Assembly (NCBI GenBank): GCA_945952315.1
Contig: CAMFIE010000016.1
Coordinates: forward strand, 22,220 to 86,219
Source of the DNA: an uncultured Rhizobium sp.
GTDB lineage: Bacteria > Pseudomonadota > Alphaproteobacteria > Rhizobiales > Rhizobiaceae
DNA: 64,000 bases
Direction: 5' to 3'
Below, piece by piece: positions 36,062 to 45,145 of the stretch; within the stretch, counting starts at the first letter, position 1; the number at the start of each line of letters is the position of its first letter. Position numbers and translations under genes: made by a program. The notes below the pieces were generated by a model, which had not been told where the DNA came from, did not search any database, and worked only from the letters and a program-made list of their open reading frames with translations.

Positions 36062-36091
36062 AAAGGCTGCATTCCGGAGAATGCAGCCTTT
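36062..36091 (-). terminator. Strong hairpin after pilin 1
   Basis: A perfect 13-bp stem, AAAGGCTGCATTC / GAATGCAGCCTTT with loop CGGA, 25 bases after the pilin 1 stop. The T-tract is only three bases, but the stem is very stable; it probably ends or protects the abundant major-pilin mRNA. Confidence 0.7.
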
Positions 36092-36116
36092 GCCTTGAAC
36101 CGAAAGGTCCGCCGTA

Positions 36117-36299
36117 TTAGCGAGCGGCCGTTGCAGTGTTCATCGAGGTCTTCAGCGAGTTGAAGGTCGCACCGAGCTGGGTGCCGAGGGACTGGGCGCC
36201 GGCGATCAGGGCTACCGAGATGAGGGCAGCGATCAGGCCGTATTCGATTGCGGTTGCACCAGATTCGTCCTTGATGAACTGTGCGAAAAGCTTGGTCAT
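36117..36299 (-). CDS. pilA: Flp/PilA-type pilin 1 (probable major pilin)
   Basis: 60-residue Flp prepilin with leader MTKLFAQFIKDESG, cleavage before ATAIEYG and a hydrophobic helix. The start at 36299 is set by AGGAGAG; an open extension to 36368 is leader RNA. It is first in the pilus cluster and followed by its own strong hairpin, as expected for the major pilin made in excess over the assembly proteins. Confidence 0.9.
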   Translation of the reverse strand: MTKLFAQFIKDESGATAIEYGLIAALISVALIAGAQSLGTQLGATFNSLKTSMNTATAAR

Positions 36300-36705
36300 G
36301 GGGTACTCTCCTACTCTTTGTTTGTTCAGCACTTCCGCCAACTGTTTCCGTTGATCGGATGAGCTCAACTTAGCGAGCGCCCCTTGCCATCGACTTAAGG
36401 AACAGGGTTACTTCCCGGTAAAGAGGCAAATGCCCGAATGATGGTGAATAATTGTTGAATATAATTAGCTTATGCAACTATCGGCGCCACAAAACCGACC
36501 GTGATGCGCCTTCGCGTATACTTTATAATACAAGGCGACTGCAAATCATCATATCTAATTGATTTCATTGCATATATTTGACTTCTTCGGACTGGATGCC
36601 GTAACGGCTCCGGCACGGCAGGACCATCGACCACGCGCTTAAGTAATCATTTACCATTCTGCGTCATCTTGCAGGTCAGGTATAATTTCACGCAAGCAAA
36701 ACACA
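36300..36705. promoter_or_regulatory. Divergent control region between pilA and the secretin-N-domain gene
   Basis: 406 bases without a convincing gene, AT-rich in the middle (36440-36590). It should hold the pilA promoter and that of the gene at 36706. A near-match to the CtrA box, TTAA-GTAATCA-TTTA (36639-36653, one mismatch), lies 53 bases before the plus-strand gene. No clear box for pilA itself was found. Confidence 0.45.
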
Positions 36706-37146
36706 ATGAAAGTGGCGGCGATGTTTTCTGGTAAGGCCATTTCTTTCTCCATCCGTCTCGCGCTTGCCGCCGGGCTGGGTTGCGGAACGGCGGCTTATGC
36801 GGAGGACCAGGCGGATTACCTGAAGATTTCACTTGATCATGCGCGCATCCTCAAGCTCGATCGCTCCGTATCCAAGGTCATCATTGGCAATGACCAGATT
36901 GCCGATGCTACCGTTGCCGATCCGCGCACAATCGTTTTGACCGGTAAAGGTTTTGGAACGACAAATCTTGTGCTTCTCGACAGCGATGGCAATGCGATTG
37001 TCGACGAGCGCATCATTGTGGCGCTCGATGAGGCAAAAACCATCCGCGTTTACCGTCAGACAGATCGGGCGATCATGTCTTGCGCGCCGAATTGTGAATC
37101 AAAGACTATCGGAGGGTCGACAACTGCAGCCCCTGCCGGCGGCTGA
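36706..37146 (+). CDS. Pilus-formation N-terminal-domain protein (secretin N-domain without barrel)
   Basis: 146-residue secreted protein with a signal peptide to about residue 32 (AAYA/ED) and the same domain that begins CpaC (LKLDRSVSKVIIGNDQIADATVADPRTIVLTGKGFGTTNL), but no secretin barrel. It may assist or cap the CpaC ring in the periplasm. A start at 36721 would drop five residues. It is divergent from pilA and followed by two TadE-like genes. Confidence 0.82.
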   Translation: MKVAAMFSGKAISFSIRLALAAGLGCGTAAYAEDQADYLKISLDHARILKLDRSVSKVIIGNDQIADATVADPRTIVLTGKGFGTTNLVLLDSDGNAIVDERIIVALDEAKTIRVYRQTDRAIMSCAPNCESKTIGGSTTAAPAGG

Positions 37147-37271
37147 TGTCCGGTTGTCGGGATGCGGTCTGAACGCATTTGAGTTGAATAAATCTGTATC
37201 TCGAAACGCTTTCTCAACAGATGGTCATTAGTCTGTAGCATGTAGAATTATTCTGGATCGGATTGAAGGGC

Positions 37272-37901
37272 ATGGAAAAAGAACAGGCAGGTCATGATGG
37301 CGTGTCGAGGCGGGGCTGGAAAGACAGCCTTGTCCGCTTCTTTCGTTCACGTGATGGCGCGGCAGCCATCGAATTCGCCTTGCTGTCGCTTCCCTATTTT
37401 CTGATTGTCATCGCCATTCTTGAAACCTTCATCGCCTTTACCGGCGAGCAGGTGATCGCCAATGCGACCGATACGTTCGGCCGCGCTTTTCGCACCGGCC
37501 GTATCACCTACAATCTCGGCCGCTCGACGGACAAGACCGAAGCCCAGTTCCGGCAGGCTTTCTGCGATGAAATCGCGATCCTCATCCGCTGCTCGTCATC
37601 CGAAGTGGCAACGCCTGCCAAGCTTTACATCGACGTCCAGAATTTCGCTTCCTTTGCCACGGTACCTTCCACGATTCCACGTGTATCCAGCGATCAGTAT
37701 GCGGATATAGACACGACCAAGTTCAAGTATAATCCGGGCGGACCAGGCACGATCAACATGCTGCGCGCCTATTATCGCTGGCAGATCATGACCGATCTGG
37801 TGCGTCCTTACATCACGACGATCCGGCCCGCTGGCGGCGGCATGCCGACCGACTTCCTGATCGTGTCCTCGAATGTCTATCAGAATGAGCGGTATCCATG
37901 A
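37272..37901 (+). CDS. TadE-family minor pilin / pseudopilin 1
   Basis: 209-residue TadE-like protein: basic N-terminus, then DGAAAIEFALLSLPYFLIVIA, the TadE processing site and transmembrane helix (about residues 30-55), and a periplasmic domain of about 150 residues with two cysteines. The ATG at 37272 was chosen over a TTG at 37263. It overlaps the next gene by 4 bases, so they are coupled. Confidence 0.85.
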   Translation: MEKEQAGHDGVSRRGWKDSLVRFFRSRDGAAAIEFALLSLPYFLIVIAILETFIAFTGEQVIANATDTFGRAFRTGRITYNLGRSTDKTEAQFRQAFCDEIAILIRCSSSEVATPAKLYIDVQNFASFATVPSTIPRVSSDQYADIDTTKFKYNPGGPGTINMLRAYYRWQIMTDLVRPYITTIRPAGGGMPTDFLIVSSNVYQNERYP

Positions 37902-38494
37902 TGGAAAGCAAGATCATGAACCGCAAAGGCATCCTTCTGCCCATCATTCGCGCGCTCAAGCGCTTCCGCGGCGACCGGGAGGGTGCAGGCGCTGTGGAAT
38001 TCGCCATTCTCGCTCCGATCCTGCTGATGCTTTACATCAGCGCCTTTGAAATCACGGTGGGCATGAGCATGGCCAAGCGCGCGAGCCGCGCCTCGGGCAT
38101 GATCGCCGATCTGGTGACCCAGCAGTCGACCATGAGCAAATCGACGCTGACATCCATGGTGAGTGTGGCTCAGGCCGTTTTTGCGCCCTACACGCCGAGC
38201 AATCTGAAGGTGAAAGTGTCGGCAATCCGGATCGACTCCGGCAATACGCCACGCATTGCCTGGTCCTGGCAGCAGGACGGCACCCGGCCTTATACGGTAA
38301 ATTCCGTGGTGACGGTGCCTAGTGATCTGAAGAACCCCAATTCCTTCCTGATCCATTCGGAACTGCAGATCGATCACAAGCTTGCGCTGTTCCTTGCCAA
38401 TACCATGTCTTATGACACCCAGACGATCCAGATCGCCCGGGATTTCTACTTCCGCCAGCGCGTTGGCGACGAAGTGGTTTGCGGCGACTGCTGA
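37898..38494 (+). CDS. TadE/TadF-family minor pilin 2
   Basis: 198-residue protein with the AGAVEFAILAPILLMLYI pseudopilin helix near residues 30-50 and a periplasmic domain ending in a CGDC pair. It starts within the stop of the previous gene (ATGATGG). It ends in a terminator hairpin. A tadG gene, which usually follows, is absent from the window. Confidence 0.85.
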   Translation: MMESKIMNRKGILLPIIRALKRFRGDREGAGAVEFAILAPILLMLYISAFEITVGMSMAKRASRASGMIADLVTQQSTMSKSTLTSMVSVAQAVFAPYTPSNLKVKVSAIRIDSGNTPRIAWSWQQDGTRPYTVNSVVTVPSDLKNPNSFLIHSELQIDHKLALFLANTMSYDTQTIQIARDFYFRQRVGDEVVCGDC

Positions 38495-38592
38495 ACTCCT
38501 GTCCCTTGTAACCTTGATTTCTATTGGTCGGTTGCATTGAGGCGGGCTTTGATTTGCAATACTTGTATCGTCACGATACATCTTTGACGATT

Positions 38593-38619
38593 GAAGAGGC
38601 TCCGCTTCGGAGCCTCTTC
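38593..38619 (+). terminator. Hairpin between the TadE genes and deoB
   Basis: A perfect 12-bp stem, GAAGAGGCTCCG / CGGAGCCTCTTC with a 3-base loop, followed by TTCGTTC. It ends only 28 bases before the deoB ATG, so it terminates the pilus transcript but may also be carried in the deoB leader. Confidence 0.75.
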
Positions 38620-38647
38620 TTCGTTCAGGCAAGGCATGGCGGTTGAT

Positions 38648-39868
38648 ATGGCGCGCGCTTTTCTTTTTGTGCTCGATTCCTTCGGTATTGGCGGCGCGCC
38701 GGATGCGGCAAGTTATGGAGACCGCGGCGCCGACACGCTCGGGCATATTGCCGAATTCTGCGCCTCGGGGGCTGCAGACCGTGCAGGCCTGCGGGAAGGC
38801 CCGCTGAAACTGCCCAACATGTCGGCCCTTGGCCTGCTCGAAGCGGCCAATCTCGCCGCCGGGCACTATCCCGCCGGAATGCCGCGTCCGGAGCGGGTCT
38901 TTGGCCTGCATGGTGCGGCAAGTGAGGTCTCGAACGGCAAGGACACACCCTCGGGACACTGGGAAATAGCCGGAACGCCGGTTACGTTCGACTGGGGTTA
39001 TTTTCCGGCCGATGGTGACGCCTTCGCGCCGGATCTCGTGCGCGATATCTGCGAGAAGGGTGATGTGCCGGGTATCCTCGGCAATTGCCATGCCTCCGGC
39101 ACAGAGATCATCGCCCGCCTCGGCGAGGAACATATCCGCACCGGCATGCCCATCTGCTATACATCGTCGGACTCCGTCTTCCAGATTGCCGCGCACGAGC
39201 AGCATTTCGGACTCGACCGGCTGATCGCCTTCTGCCAGATCGTCCGCGAAATCATCAATCCGCTCAATATCGGACGGGTCATCGCCCGGCCCTTCATTGG
39301 CAGCAATGCCTCGAATTTCGAACGCACCGGAAATCGCCGCGATTTCTCCGTGCTGCCGCCCGAACCGACGCTTCTGGATCGGGTCGTCGCGTCCGGCCAC
39401 AAGGTGCATGCGGTGGGCAAGATCGGCGATATCTTTGCCCATCAGGGCGTGTCGCAGGTGATCAAGGCCAATGGCAATAGTGCGATCATGGAGGCGACTC
39501 TGAAGGCCATGGAAGCATCCGAGCAGGGCGATCTGGTCTTTTCCAATTTTGTCGATTTCGACATGATCTATGGTCATCGCCGGGATGTGCCGGGTTATGC
39601 GGCCGCGCTCGAAGCCTTCGACAGGCGGCTGCCCGAGGTGCATCGGCGCATGCGCCCGGGGGATATCGCATTGCTGACGGCGGATCACGGCTGTGATCCC
39701 ACCTGGCGCGGCAGCGACCATACCCGTGAACGCGTGCCGATCATGGCCTTCGGTCCGGGCCTGCGGGCACGGCTGATAGGGGTGCGCAGCACCTTTGCCG
39801 ATATCGGTGAAACAATTGCCCATCATCTCGGCATTCCTGCCGGAAAGCATGGAAGGAGCTTCCTTTGA
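38648..39868 (+). CDS. deoB: Phosphopentomutase
   Basis: 406-residue alkaline-phosphatase-superfamily enzyme converting ribose-1-P or deoxyribose-1-P to the 5-phosphates. The N-terminal metal motif is [16 protein letters not shown], with SGHWEIAG in the middle and [19 protein letters not shown] at the C-terminus, all intact. The ATG at 38648 gives the usual MARAF start; an ATG at 38636 would add four residues. It heads deoB-add-upp. Confidence 0.95.
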   Translation: MARAFLFVLDSFGIGGAPDAASYGDRGADTLGHIAEFCASGAADRAGLREGPLKLPNMSALGLLEAANLAAGHYPAGMPRPERVFGLHGAASEVSNGKDTPSGHWEIAGTPVTFDWGYFPADGDAFAPDLVRDICEKGDVPGILGNCHASGTEIIARLGEEHIRTGMPICYTSSDSVFQIAAHEQHFGLDRLIAFCQIVREIINPLNIGRVIARPFIGSNASNFERTGNRRDFSVLPPEPTLLDRVVASGHKVHAVGKIGDIFAHQGVSQVIKANGNSAIMEATLKAMEASEQGDLVFSNFVDFDMIYGHRRDVPGYAAALEAFDRRLPEVHRRMRPGDIALLTADHGCDPTWRGSDHTRERVPIMAFGPGLRARLIGVRSTFADIGETIAHHLGIPAGKHGRSFL

Positions 39869-40833
39869 CCCTTCATCTCAAGAAGGCCGAGCTGCACTGC
39901 CACCTGGAAGGGGCAGCTCCCCCCGCCCTCGTGCTTGAGCAGGCCGCCCGCTATGGCGTTGATACGTCTCGTTTTCTCAAGGACGGGAGCTATGTCTGGA
40001 AGGACTTTGCAGAATTCATCGCCTGCTATGATGAAGTCGCCGGTGTTTTTCGCACGGAGGAAGACTATGCGCTTCTCACAGAGACCTATCTCGCAGAACT
40101 TTCTGCCATAAACACGATCTATAGCGAGCTGTTTGTCTCGCCGGATCATGGCGACCGCATCGGACTTGGTGCGGACAATTATATCGCGGGCGTCTGCGAG
40201 GGTATTCGCCGGGCGAAGGCCGCAAGCGGGATCGAATGCCGGCTGGTGGTGGTCGGCGAGCGCCATTTCGGACCAGACCGGGTCATTGCCGCCGCGCGCT
40301 ATGCTGCGCGACGAGACAATCCGCTGATCACCGGCTTCAACATGGCAGGCGAGGAGCGCATGGGCCGCGTTGCGGATTATGCGGCGGCCTTTGATATTGC
40401 CCGTGACGCGGGGCTCGGGATCACGATCCATGCGGGGGAAGTCTGCGGGGCTTTTTCGGTCGCCGATGCGCTCGATCTGGTCAGGCCGTCACGGATCGGC
40501 CATGGCGTGCGCGCCATCGAGGATTCCGCACTCGTTGACCGTCTGGCGTCCCTTGGAACCGTCCTCGAAGTCTGCCCCGGCTCGAATGTGGCGCTCAATG
40601 TCTTTCCCGATTTCGAAAGCCATCCCTTGCGCCGTCTGAAGGAGGCGGGCGTGAAGGTGACGATCAGTTCCGACGATCCGCCCTTCTTCCATACATCGCT
40701 GAAGCGCGAATACGAGCTTGCGGCCACAGCCTTCCGTTTCTCCGAGCAGGAAATCAACGCGCTGACGCGCACCGCTCTTCAGGCTGCCTTTGTGGATGAA
40801 CCGACCCGAGCCCGCCTTCTGGCCATGATCTGA
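39865..40833 (+). CDS. add: Adenosine deaminase
   Basis: 322-residue zinc amidohydrolase that deaminates adenosine or deoxyadenosine. Zinc ligands H11 and H13 are in ELHCHLEG, the catalytic region is [10 protein letters not shown], and SSDDPPFF carries the metal and catalytic aspartates. The start is TTG at 39865, overlapping the deoB stop (TTGA) with AAGGAG upstream, a coupled and unusual start. It feeds inosine to the nucleoside phosphorylase encoded at 44345. Confidence 0.92.
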   Translation: MTLHLKKAELHCHLEGAAPPALVLEQAARYGVDTSRFLKDGSYVWKDFAEFIACYDEVAGVFRTEEDYALLTETYLAELSAINTIYSELFVSPDHGDRIGLGADNYIAGVCEGIRRAKAASGIECRLVVVGERHFGPDRVIAAARYAARRDNPLITGFNMAGEERMGRVADYAAAFDIARDAGLGITIHAGEVCGAFSVADALDLVRPSRIGHGVRAIEDSALVDRLASLGTVLEVCPGSNVALNVFPDFESHPLRRLKEAGVKVTISSDDPPFFHTSLKREYELAATAFRFSEQEINALTRTALQAAFVDEPTRARLLAMI

Positions 40834-40966
40834 CCGGAAACTGCGCGGAAGGGCTGTTGATGAGCAGGCAAAAACCTGCTCCACACTTGCGATGTTGCGG
40901 CATTCCATGGAAGAAAATGGCCAAGGCAGAAGAATGCAAGAACAAAAGACCGGAAGGCAGGCTCCC

Positions 40967-41596
40967 ATGGAAGGCGTTACCGTAATCAATCACCCGCTGG
41001 TTCAGCACAAGCTCACGCTGATGCGCCGCAAGGAAACCTCGACGGCCAGTTTCCGTCGGCTGCTGCGCGAAATCTCGACGCTGCTTTGCTACGAGGTCAC
41101 GCGGGACCTGGAACTGACCATGGAAAGCATCGAAACCCCGTTGCAGGTGGTGGACATGCCGGTTCTTGAGGGTAAGAAGCTTGTATTCGCGTCGATCCTG
41201 CGTGCCGGCAACGGGCTTCTGGAAGGGATGCTCGAACTCGTGCCTTCCGCGCGCGTGTCCCATATCGGTGTTTACCGCGACCATGAGACGCTGCAGCCGG
41301 TGGAATATTACTTCAAGGCTCCGGAAAGCCTGAATGAACGGCTGGTGATCGTCGTCGATCCGATGCTTGCGACGGGGAACTCCTCGATAGCGGCAATCGA
41401 CAAGCTGAAGGAACGGGGAGCGAAGAACATCCGCTTCCTCTGCCTGCTTGCGGCCCCCGAAGGCATCCGGAATTTCCGCGAAGTGCATCCGGATGTGCCG
41501 GTCTATACGGCTTCCATCGACAGCCATCTCAACGAAAAGGGCTACATCGTACCCGGTCTCGGCGATGCGGGCGACCGCATGTATGGCACGAAGTAG
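40967..41596 (+). CDS. upp: Uracil phosphoribosyltransferase
   Basis: 209-residue type I phosphoribosyltransferase making UMP from uracil and PRPP. It has the PRPP loop [17 protein letters not shown] and the uracil-binding C-terminus [18 protein letters not shown]. The start at 40967 ([10 protein letters not shown]) matches the family; an open frame back to 40892 is untranslated leader. It is third in deoB-add-upp and followed by a terminator. Confidence 0.95.
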   Translation: MEGVTVINHPLVQHKLTLMRRKETSTASFRRLLREISTLLCYEVTRDLELTMESIETPLQVVDMPVLEGKKLVFASILRAGNGLLEGMLELVPSARVSHIGVYRDHETLQPVEYYFKAPESLNERLVIVVDPMLATGNSSIAAIDKLKERGAKNIRFLCLLAAPEGIRNFREVHPDVPVYTASIDSHLNEKGYIVPGLGDAGDRMYGTK

Positions 41597-41630
41597 CCTC
41601 CAAAGGATTGATTTACCAATATAATAAAAC

Positions 41631-41661
41631 AGGCCGTGGAAAGGCGATGTTTCCACGGCCT
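41631..41661 (+). terminator. Terminator of deoB-add-upp
   Basis: A perfect 12-bp stem, AGGCCGTGGAAA / TTTCCACGGCCT with a 7-base loop, followed by TAACTTT, 34 bases after the upp stop. Confidence 0.8.
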
Positions 41662-41735
41662 TAACTTTGCCGCTTAGCAAGATTTTGATTTGCAACAATT
41701 AGGCTCGCCTTACTCAAGAAGAAGGACGACCTTCC

Positions 41736-42260
41736 ATGAATGCACGGGATCTGGTTCTGTTGACGATAGGCGTGGTGGCGGCCTCGCAGGTGCCGCAACT
41801 GATGCCGAGCCTGAATGCCATGAATGCCGGACAGGTGGAAACCGTCTCCAGCATCGAGCCGGAGCCGAAGCCAAATGTCTCCGCACCGCTCGGCAGCTAT
41901 GTTCTGGAAGCAAACCGCTCCGGTCATTTCGGTGGCAATTTCGTGCTGAACGGCAAATCCGTGCCCGGGATGATCGATACCGGCGCAACCTTTGTCGCGA
42001 TGAACGAAACGACGGCAAAAAGGCTGGGCTTCACCGGAAATTCGCTGGATTACCGTTATGCAGTGAACACGGCCAATGGCCCGGCGGAAGCTGCCCATGT
42101 GCTGCTGGACCGGGTGGAAATCGGTGGTGTTAGAGCCCAGTCGGTCGAAGCCTTCGTGCTCAAGGATCAGTCGCTGAATGAAACGCTGATCGGCATGAGT
42201 TTTCTCAAGAAGCTGAAATCCTTCGCGGTGGAAAATGATCGCATGGTGCTGAAGCAGTAG
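41736..42260 (+). CDS. Retropepsin-like aspartic protease (TIGR02281, clan AA)
   Basis: 174-residue protein with an N-terminal hydrophobic anchor (residues 6-23), a proline/glutamate linker and a single-lobed aspartic protease domain with catalytic D81 in MIDTGATFVAMN and a conserved LIGMSFL near the end. It probably works as a periplasmic dimer; substrate unknown. It ends 3 bases from the convergent deoA stop. Confidence 0.85.
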   Translation: MNARDLVLLTIGVVAASQVPQLMPSLNAMNAGQVETVSSIEPEPKPNVSAPLGSYVLEANRSGHFGGNFVLNGKSVPGMIDTGATFVAMNETTAKRLGFTGNSLDYRYAVNTANGPAEAAHVLLDRVEIGGVRAQSVEAFVLKDQSLNETLIGMSFLKKLKSFAVENDRMVLKQ

Positions 42261-42263
42261 CGA

Positions 42264-43571
42264 TCAGATCCGACCGAGTATGACCGGACGGTTCTCAGCT
42301 GCCCCGACGGTCACGGTGTAGAGACCAGCCACCTTCATCGCCATCGCGCGGGCGTCATCCAGATTGGCCGCGTGGACAAAGCCCAGGGGCTCGCCCTTCT
42401 CTACCTTGCTGCCGAGCGGCTTCAGGCCAGAAAAACCGGTCCGGTGATCGATCCCGTCTTCCGGACGCAGACGCCCTCCCCCCAGTTCAATAACAGCTAT
42501 ACCGAGACCGCGTGTGTCTACAGTTGAAAGATGACCGCCTTCTCGCGCAAGGATCGGGACGATGGCCGGTGCCTTTTCCAGATAGCGATCAGCCTTTTCA
42601 AGCAGATCCACCGGGCCGCCAAGCAGATGGACCATGCGCGCGAAATGATCTGCGGCCCTGCCGGAGACAAGCGCCTCACGCGCCTTGATCTCCCCCTCGT
42701 CGCGGGTCTGAACAAGGCCAGAAGCCTGAAGCATATCAGCTGCAAAAGCGAGCACGACCGTTTCCAGACGGGTGCCCCGCTTCTCGCCCTTGAGAAAGGC
42801 AATGCAGTTTTCGATCTCCACCACATTGCCGGCCGCGTCGGCCAGGGGTTCGTTCATGTCGGTGAGAAGGGCGGAGGTTTTCACTCCGGCGCCATTTGCC
42901 ACCTCGACCAGCGAGCGGGCGAGCGCTTCGGCTTTTTCCCGATTGTCCATGAAGGATCCGTTTCCGACCTTCACATCGAGCACCAGCGTTTCAAGGCCAG
43001 CGGCAAGCTTCTTTGACAGGATGGAAGCGGTGATCAGCGGCACGCTATCCACCGTAGCCGTCACATCCCGTACCGCATAAAGGCGCTTGTCCGCAGGCGC
43101 GAGCGCCGATGTCTGGCCGATGATCGCGCAACCCGCTTCCTTCACCGTTTTGCGGAAAAGGTCGGCATCCGGCATGATCCGGTAGCCGGGAATGGATTCG
43201 AGCTTGTCGAGCGTACCGCCCGTATGGCCAAGCCCGCGACCGGAAATCATCGGCACGGCAAGACCGCAGGCCGCAGCGATCGGTGCCAGCATCAGCGAAA
43301 CATTGTCGCCCACGCCACCCGTCGAGTGCTTGTCGGCGATCGGCCGGTCGATATCCGGCCAGGAAAGCACCTCACCGCTGTCACGCATGGCCAGTGTCAG
43401 CGCCACGGTCTCGTCCCTGGTCATGCCGGAAAACCAGACGGCCATGGCAAAAGCGCCGATCTGGCCTTCGGAAAGTGTGCCCTTGGCAAGCTGCCCGATG
43501 AAATCCGCGATGTCCTCCGGCGTCAGCGCCTGTCCGTTCCGCTTCCTGAGGATGATATCCTGCGGCAGCAT
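42264..43571 (-). CDS. deoA: Thymidine phosphorylase
   Basis: 435-residue pyrimidine nucleoside phosphorylase, cleaving thymidine or deoxyuridine to base and deoxyribose-1-P. The family signature region DKHSTGGVGDNVSLMLAP carries the phosphate-binding residues, and SGRGLGHTGGTLDKLESIPG is nearby. It is last of the minus-strand salvage operon, 6 bases after deoC. Confidence 0.94.
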   Translation of the reverse strand: MLPQDIILRKRNGQALTPEDIADFIGQLAKGTLSEGQIGAFAMAVWFSGMTRDETVALTLAMRDSGEVLSWPDIDRPIADKHSTGGVGDNVSLMLAPIAAACGLAVPMISGRGLGHTGGTLDKLESIPGYRIMPDADLFRKTVKEAGCAIIGQTSALAPADKRLYAVRDVTATVDSVPLITASILSKKLAAGLETLVLDVKVGNGSFMDNREKAEALARSLVEVANGAGVKTSALLTDMNEPLADAAGNVVEIENCIAFLKGEKRGTRLETVVLAFAADMLQASGLVQTRDEGEIKAREALVSGRAADHFARMVHLLGGPVDLLEKADRYLEKAPAIVPILAREGGHLSTVDTRGLGIAVIELGGGRLRPEDGIDHRTGFSGLKPLGSKVEKGEPLGFVHAANLDDARAMAMKVAGLYTVTVGAAENRPVILGRI

Positions 43572-43577
43572 GTCGAT

Positions 43578-44342
43578 TCAGTATCCCGTACCGGTCGCGG
43601 CAGAGGATCCGCCATCAAGAACTCGCAGGATATCATCGAGAATGCCGGATGCGCCGAAGCGGAAGTTATGCGGCACAGCCCAGCCTTCCCCCATTTTTTC
43701 ATCTGCCAGCGACAGATAGGTAGCAGCGGCAACCACAGTGCCGATACCACCCGATGGCTTCAGCCCGACCGGCTTGCCGCTCGCAAGGATCGCATCGAGC
43801 ATGATGGCGGCCGCCTCTTGCGAAGCACTGTTTGCCGTCTTGCCGGTGGAGGTCTTGATGAAATCGGCACCGGCAGCAATCGCGAGATCGCTTGCCTTGC
43901 GGATCAGGGCCACGTCCTTGATTTCCCCGGTTTCGAGAATGACCTTCAGCCGGGCGGGTGCCGGAATGGCCGACCGGACGGCTGCGACGACGGTGGTTGC
44001 AGCCTGTTCGTCGCCCTTCAGCAGGCCCTGCCAGGGTATGACCAGATCAATCTCGTCGGCCCCGTCGGCAAGCGCCTTGCGGGTTTCGGCTACGGTTTCG
44101 TCAACCGGTTGATTTCCGCTCGGAAAATTCACGACCGTTGCGAGCTTGATGGTGCGCTCCGGACCAAGAAGGGCGCGGGCCTCTGCCACGAAACGCGGCC
44201 AGATGCAGATCGCCGCGACCGGTCCATGGGCGGTCTTTGCCCGCGCCACGAGCGAAACAATCTGGCCACTGTCACAATCATCCTTCAGATTGGTCAGATC
44301 AAGCACAGAAAGCGCACGCGCTGCAGCCGTCTTCAAATCCAT
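43578..44342 (-). CDS. deoC: Deoxyribose-phosphate aldolase
   Basis: 254-residue class I aldolase splitting deoxyribose-5-P to acetaldehyde and glyceraldehyde-3-P. The Schiff-base lysine is K163 in FIKTSTGK, with the helper lysine at K133. The ATG at 44342 has AAAGGA upstream; the open frame beyond it overlaps the next gene and is not coding. It lies 2 bases after the nucleoside phosphorylase stop. Confidence 0.94.
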   Translation of the reverse strand: MDLKTAAARALSVLDLTNLKDDCDSGQIVSLVARAKTAHGPVAAICIWPRFVAEARALLGPERTIKLATVVNFPSGNQPVDETVAETRKALADGADEIDLVIPWQGLLKGDEQAATTVVAAVRSAIPAPARLKVILETGEIKDVALIRKASDLAIAAGADFIKTSTGKTANSASQEAAAIMLDAILASGKPVGLKPSGGIGTVVAAATYLSLADEKMGEGWAVPHNFRFGASGILDDILRVLDGGSSAATGTGY

Positions 44343-44344
44343 TG

Positions 44345-45145
44345 TCAATGTCCTTTGGCAGAAAGCATCGCGGTCAGGATGGTGGCAAGCCGCTTGCCCC
44401 CGACCGGTGCCATTTCCTTGGTTTCCGCATGGGTGATCTCGCCACCGGTCATGCCGGCCCCGAAATTGGTGACGACCGATGCCGCCGCAACCCGAAGGCC
44501 GAGGAAACGCGCAAGGATCACTTCCGGCACGGTCGACATTCCAACCGCATCCGCACCGAGGATCCGCGCCATGCGGATTTCTGCAGGCGTTTCGAAGCTC
44601 GGGCCGGAAAACCACATATAGACGCCCCTGTGCAGCGGCGTTCCTGTGCGCTCGGCGGCAGCCTGCATGTCGGCGGCGAGGTCCGGATCATAAGCCGACG
44701 TCATACCGGTAAAGCGGGCATCGCTTTCCTCGCCGATCAAAGGATTCTCGCCGGAGAAATTGATGTGATCGGTGATCTGCATCACCGAGCCCGGCGGCAT
44801 GTCCTCCCGCACGGAGCCAGCCGCGTTGGTGAGCAGCAGAACCTCGATGCCAAGGGCCTTCAGCACCTCGAGCGGCACCCGCATCGCCGCCGCATTGCCC
44901 TTTTCGTAATAATGGATGCGACCGGACATCATCAGCACCGGTGTGCCACCGATCATGCCTGCGACAAATTCCCCCGCATGGCCCGAAACACCACTTTGCG
45001 GAAAGCCGGGGAGATCGCCATAGGGCACATGCACCGGGCCCTCGATTGCCTCAACCATGGAGCCGAGACCGGACCCGAGAATGACGGCGTGGCGCGGCTT
45101 CAGTGATCCCAGTTTCCGGGATAGGGTATCTGCAATCGCATTCAT
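44345..45145 (-). CDS. punA: Purine nucleoside phosphorylase (trimeric, PNP class)
   Basis: 266-residue phosphorylase of inosine and guanosine. It has the glycine phosphate loop VILGSGLGSM near residue 22, the active-site text TNAAGSVREDMPPG and the C-terminal SVVTNFGAGMTGGEITHAET of the trimeric mammalian-like class. It overlaps the cdd stop by 4 bases. Works with the adenosine deaminase, phosphopentomutase and aldolase encoded nearby. Confidence 0.92.
   Translation of the reverse strand: MNAIADTLSRKLGSLKPRHAVILGSGLGSMVEAIEGPVHVPYGDLPGFPQSGVSGHAGEFVAGMIGGTPVLMMSGRIHYYEKGNAAAMRVPLEVLKALGIEVLLLTNAAGSVREDMPPGSVMQITDHINFSGENPLIGEESDARFTGMTSAYDPDLAADMQAAAERTGTPLHRGVYMWFSGPSFETPAEIRMARILGADAVGMSTVPEVILARFLGLRVAAASVVTNFGAGMTGGEITHAETKEMAPVGGKRLATILTAMLSAKGH

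Noticed and set aside
37880..39850. A 656-codon open frame antisense to the second TadE gene and deoB
   Set aside because: Same high-GC shadow effect; deoB is certain on the opposite strand, and the frame has no ribosome site.
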